From UBA7398 sp964567545 (lineage in GTDB: Bacteria; Actinomycetota; Actinomycetes; Nanopelagicales; Nanopelagicaceae): a DNA stretch of 7,152 nt. The position numbers were made by a program, and so were the translations under genes. Location of the stretch: the NCBI GenBank assembly GCA_964567545.1, contig CAZMNB010000056.1:1-7152 (forward strand), given 5' to 3'. Shown here in pieces: positions 5,142 through 7,152 of the stretch (the stretch's first letter is position 1; the number at the start of each line of letters is the position of its first letter). The notes under the pieces are model-generated. The model had not been told where the DNA came from and did not search any database. It saw only the letters and a program-made list of their open reading frames with translations.

Positions 5142-6065
5142 ATGACGATAGTAATTGCTGGCTCTACTGGGCTGGTTGGATCTGCGATTACGCGCGCTCT
5201 GATAGGTCGTGGCGAGAGCGTCATCGGGATAAACCGTAAAGTAGTAGATCTACTTGATCGAAAAGCTACCTTTGAATTTATAAATGCCGCTAAACCTGAT
5301 TTAGTTATTGATGCTGCAGCAATTGTAGGTGGAATCGGTGCTAATAATAATTTTCCAGTTGATTTCTTAAGTAAAAATATTCAGATTCAGAGTAATTTAA
5401 TGGATGCGGCACATGCCGCAAATGTTGAGAGGTTTGTGTTTCTAGGATCAAGTTGTATTTATCCAAGAGATTGTGCACAACCAATCAAAGAAGAATATTT
5501 AATGACTGGCCCTTTAGAGCAGACAAACTCTGCATACGCAGTTGCAAAAATTGCGGGTATTGAATTAATCCGTTCCTATCGAAAACAATTTAATCGCAAG
5601 TGGATTTCTTTAATGCCTACAAATATGTATGGGCCGAATGATAATTTTGATTTAGCTTCGAGTCATGTATTGCCGGCGCTAATTAATAGATTTGTTACTG
5701 CGACTGTAAATAGCGACCAAGTTGTTACTTTATGGGGAACTGGATCCCCGAAACGAGAGTTCCTTCATGTTGATGATTTAGCAACAGCAACGCTAATCGC
5801 AGCGGAAAAATATGATGATGGGTTACAAATCAATGTGGGCACTGGTGAAGATTTATCTATATTTGATTTAGCCACTTTAATAAGCCAACTATCCGGCTAT
5901 AAAGGCAAAATTGAGTGGGATAGTTCAAAACCAGATGGCACGCCAAGAAAAGTTTTAGATGTTACAAAAATGAAGAATTTAGGTTGGGCGCCAGCAATTT
6001 CGCTAGAGGTGGGTATATCAAGCACGATAGAGTGGTTCAAAGATAATTCGATGGCGAAGAGGTAG
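5142..6065 (+). CDS. fcl: GDP-L-fucose synthase (GDP-4-keto-6-deoxy-mannose epimerase/reductase)
   Basis: This enzyme epimerises GDP-4-keto-6-deoxy-D-mannose at C3 and C5 and reduces C4 with NADPH to give GDP-L-fucose. The 307-residue protein is an extended short-chain dehydrogenase with the Rossmann loop GSTGLVG at 7-13. The active site is complete: S103 and C105 in GSSCIYP, Y132 and K136 in YAVAK, H175 in SSHVLPAL and R205 in PKREFLHVDD. All are offset by four from the E. coli enzyme residues S107, C109, Y136, K140, H179 and R209. The segments PIKEEYLMTGPLEQTNSAYA and MPTNMYGPNDNFD are family hallmarks. ATG 5142 begins directly with the beta strand before the Rossmann loop and lacks a Shine-Dalgarno, so it is probably leaderless. 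gmd follows 4 bp after the stop and supplies the substrate. Confidence 0.96.
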   Translation: MTIVIAGSTGLVGSAITRALIGRGESVIGINRKVVDLLDRKATFEFINAAKPDLVIDAAAIVGGIGANNNFPVDFLSKNIQIQSNLMDAAHAANVERFVFLGSSCIYPRDCAQPIKEEYLMTGPLEQTNSAYAVAKIAGIELIRSYRKQFNRKWISLMPTNMYGPNDNFDLASSHVLPALINRFVTATVNSDQVVTLWGTGSPKREFLHVDDLATATLIAAEKYDDGLQINVGTGEDLSIFDLATLISQLSGYKGKIEWDSSKPDGTPRKVLDVTKMKNLGWAPAISLEVGISSTIEWFKDNSMAKR

Positions 6066-6069
6066 ACAT

Positions 6070-7050
6070 ATGGCTGCGAAAGTTGCGTTCATAACTGGGA
6101 TCACGGGACAAGATGGTTCTTACCTTGCCGAATTTCTATTAGCAAAAGGTTATGAAGTGCATGGCTTAATTCGTCGTTCTAGTTCTTTCAATACCGGCCG
6201 CATTGATCATATTTATCAAGACCCACACGAACCTAATCCAAAGCTACATTTACATTTTGGCGATTTAATAGATGGAGTCGGCTTAACAAATCTAATCCGT
6301 GAAATATCACCCGATGAAATTTATAACCTTGGCGCTCAATCACATGTAATGGTTTCGTTCTCTATGCCGCAATACACTGCGCAAGTAGATGGCGTCGGCC
6401 CAGTCGGAATTTTGGAAGCTATTCGTGCGATGGGTAAAGATATTAAGTATTATCAAGCGAGTACCTCAGAACTTTATGGATCTACGCCACCGCCACAAAA
6501 CGAGGAGAGCAAGTTCCATCCAAGGTCTCCATATTCTTCTGCGAAGTTGATGGCATATTGGTCTGCTGTTAATTATCGTGAAGCTTTTGGGATTCACGCA
6601 ACAAATGGAATTTTATTTAATCACGAATCACCTCGCCGCGGTGAAACTTTTGTTACCCGCAAAATCACCAGAGCAGTTGCCAATATTAAGAGTGGAAAGC
6701 AAAAAAAGTTATATTTAGGAAATTTGGATGCAATTCGAGATTGGGGCTATGCCAAAGAATATGTGGAGTCAATGTGGCTCATGTTGCAAAAACCAACCGC
6801 ATCAGATTATGTAGTTGCAACCGGCGTTGGTGCAACCGTTAAAGACTTTACTGAAGCAGCCTTCTCGCACGCGGGGTTAGAATGGGAAAAGTTCGTTGAG
6901 ATTGATAAAAAATATGAACGACCAAGTGAGGTTGAAGCCTTAATTGGAGACCCATCCAAGGCAGAACGTGAACTTGGTTGGAAAGCTAAGACGCATTGGA
7001 AAGAACTTGCCCAACTTATGGTTGATGCGGATTTAAAAGCTACTAATTAG
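6070..7050 (+). CDS. gmd: GDP-mannose 4,6-dehydratase
   Basis: Gmd dehydrates GDP-D-mannose to GDP-4-keto-6-deoxy-D-mannose, the substrate of the upstream Fcl. The 326 residues show the NADP-binding loop TGITGQDGSYL at 9-19, the GLIRRSSSFNTGRIDHIY segment at 32-49 for cofactor phosphate and tetramer contacts, and NLGAQSHV at 86-93. The catalytic set is T132 and E134 in STSELYG with Y155 and K159 in YSSAK. LFNHESPRRGETFVTRKI and LGNLDAIRDWGYAKEYVE follow, and the C-terminus carries EVEALIGDPSKAERELGW. It is shorter than the E. coli protein but within the range of compact bacterial Gmd. GAAGAGG (6056-6062) lies 7 bp before the ATG, and the gene is 4 bp behind fcl, so the two are one operon. Its end overlaps a convergent gene by 8 bp. 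Confidence 0.97.
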   Translation: MAAKVAFITGITGQDGSYLAEFLLAKGYEVHGLIRRSSSFNTGRIDHIYQDPHEPNPKLHLHFGDLIDGVGLTNLIREISPDEIYNLGAQSHVMVSFSMPQYTAQVDGVGPVGILEAIRAMGKDIKYYQASTSELYGSTPPPQNEESKFHPRSPYSSAKLMAYWSAVNYREAFGIHATNGILFNHESPRRGETFVTRKITRAVANIKSGKQKKLYLGNLDAIRDWGYAKEYVESMWLMLQKPTASDYVVATGVGATVKDFTEAAFSHAGLEWEKFVEIDKKYERPSEVEALIGDPSKAERELGWKAKTHWKELAQLMVDADLKATN

Positions 7051-7152
7051 TTGTAAGCGTTACTAAAGAAATCTCTGGCGGCGATGCCAACCTAACTCGC
7101 GCAAACGGGCTAGTTCCCATTCCAGCAGAGACATTCAGCCAAGGTTTATCTC
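7043..7152 (-). CDS. Metallophosphoesterase, C-terminal fragment
   Basis: On the minus strand an open frame enters from the right edge and ends at TAG (plus 7043-7045), leaving 35 visible residues from codon position 7150. The text includes WLNVSAGMGTSPFARVRLASPPEISLVTL. This matches the C-terminus of calcineurin-like metallophosphoesterases of the YkuE type, where a V-S-x-G-x-G-T-S turn is followed by P-x-R, P-P-E-I and a closing beta strand. The metal-binding motifs lie outside the window, so the substrate is unknown. The gene converges on gmd and its last codons overlap the gmd stop. The call rests on this short tail alone. Confidence 0.72.
   Translation of the reverse strand, partial: DKPWLNVSAGMGTSPFARVRLASPPEISLVTLTTN

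Noticed and set aside
1..7152. Mobile element, CRISPR array, toxin-antitoxin or novel defence system
   Set aside because: Almost all of the window is occupied by recognisable housekeeping genes; no direct repeat arrays, transposase, integrase, attachment duplication at the tRNA, or unknown small gene pair was seen.

Overview
The window reads as a chromosomal housekeeping segment from an actinobacterium with a rather low GC content, most plausibly a small-genome freshwater lineage of the acI/Nanopelagicales type. This assignment is an inference. It rests on the actinobacterial flavour of the proteins (DnaX with THHYPF after the ATPase core, Asd with FDVPDEVS, and an aspartokinase with an internal beta-subunit start as in Corynebacterium). 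It also rests on the gene order tRNA-Ser / SRP RNA / dnaX / recR / lysC / asd, the very tight spacing, and codon use that favours A/T in third positions. No tree or database search was run.

Layout. Positions 1-158 hold the 3' end of a succinate-semialdehyde-type aldehyde dehydrogenase. A class II tRNA-Ser(GGA) lies on the minus strand at 168-252. A small bacterial SRP RNA follows on the plus strand at about 311-398, with a clear -10 box (TATGAT) just upstream. Next come dnaX (434-2116) and recR (2119-2718), 2 bp apart, without the ybaB/ebfC gene that usually sits between them. An 82 bp gap with small inverted repeats leads to lysC (2801-4072) and asd (4069-5118), which overlap at ATGA. Inside lysC a strong Shine-Dalgarno and an in-frame ATG at 3551 mark the aspartokinase beta subunit. 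A 23 bp gap precedes fcl (5142-6065) and gmd (6070-7050). The right edge carries the 3' end of a minus-strand metallophosphoesterase (7043-7152), which overlaps the end of gmd by 8 bp.

How the genes work together. The tRNA and SRP RNA serve translation and co-translational membrane targeting. DnaX is the clamp-loader ATPase of the replicase and RecR acts in RecFOR recombinational repair. LysC and Asd catalyse the first two steps from aspartate to aspartate semialdehyde, the branch point to lysine/diaminopimelate, threonine and methionine. Gmd and Fcl convert GDP-mannose to GDP-L-fucose for a surface glycan.

The most interesting signals are regulatory. lysC and fcl both lack a Shine-Dalgarno and carry the identical heptamer ACCCTTA at exactly -11 to -5 relative to ATG, which fits leaderless transcripts started from a -10 box of the form NACCCT. 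I found no new defence system, mobile element, CRISPR array or unknown gene. No stretch over 300 bp lacks a gene.
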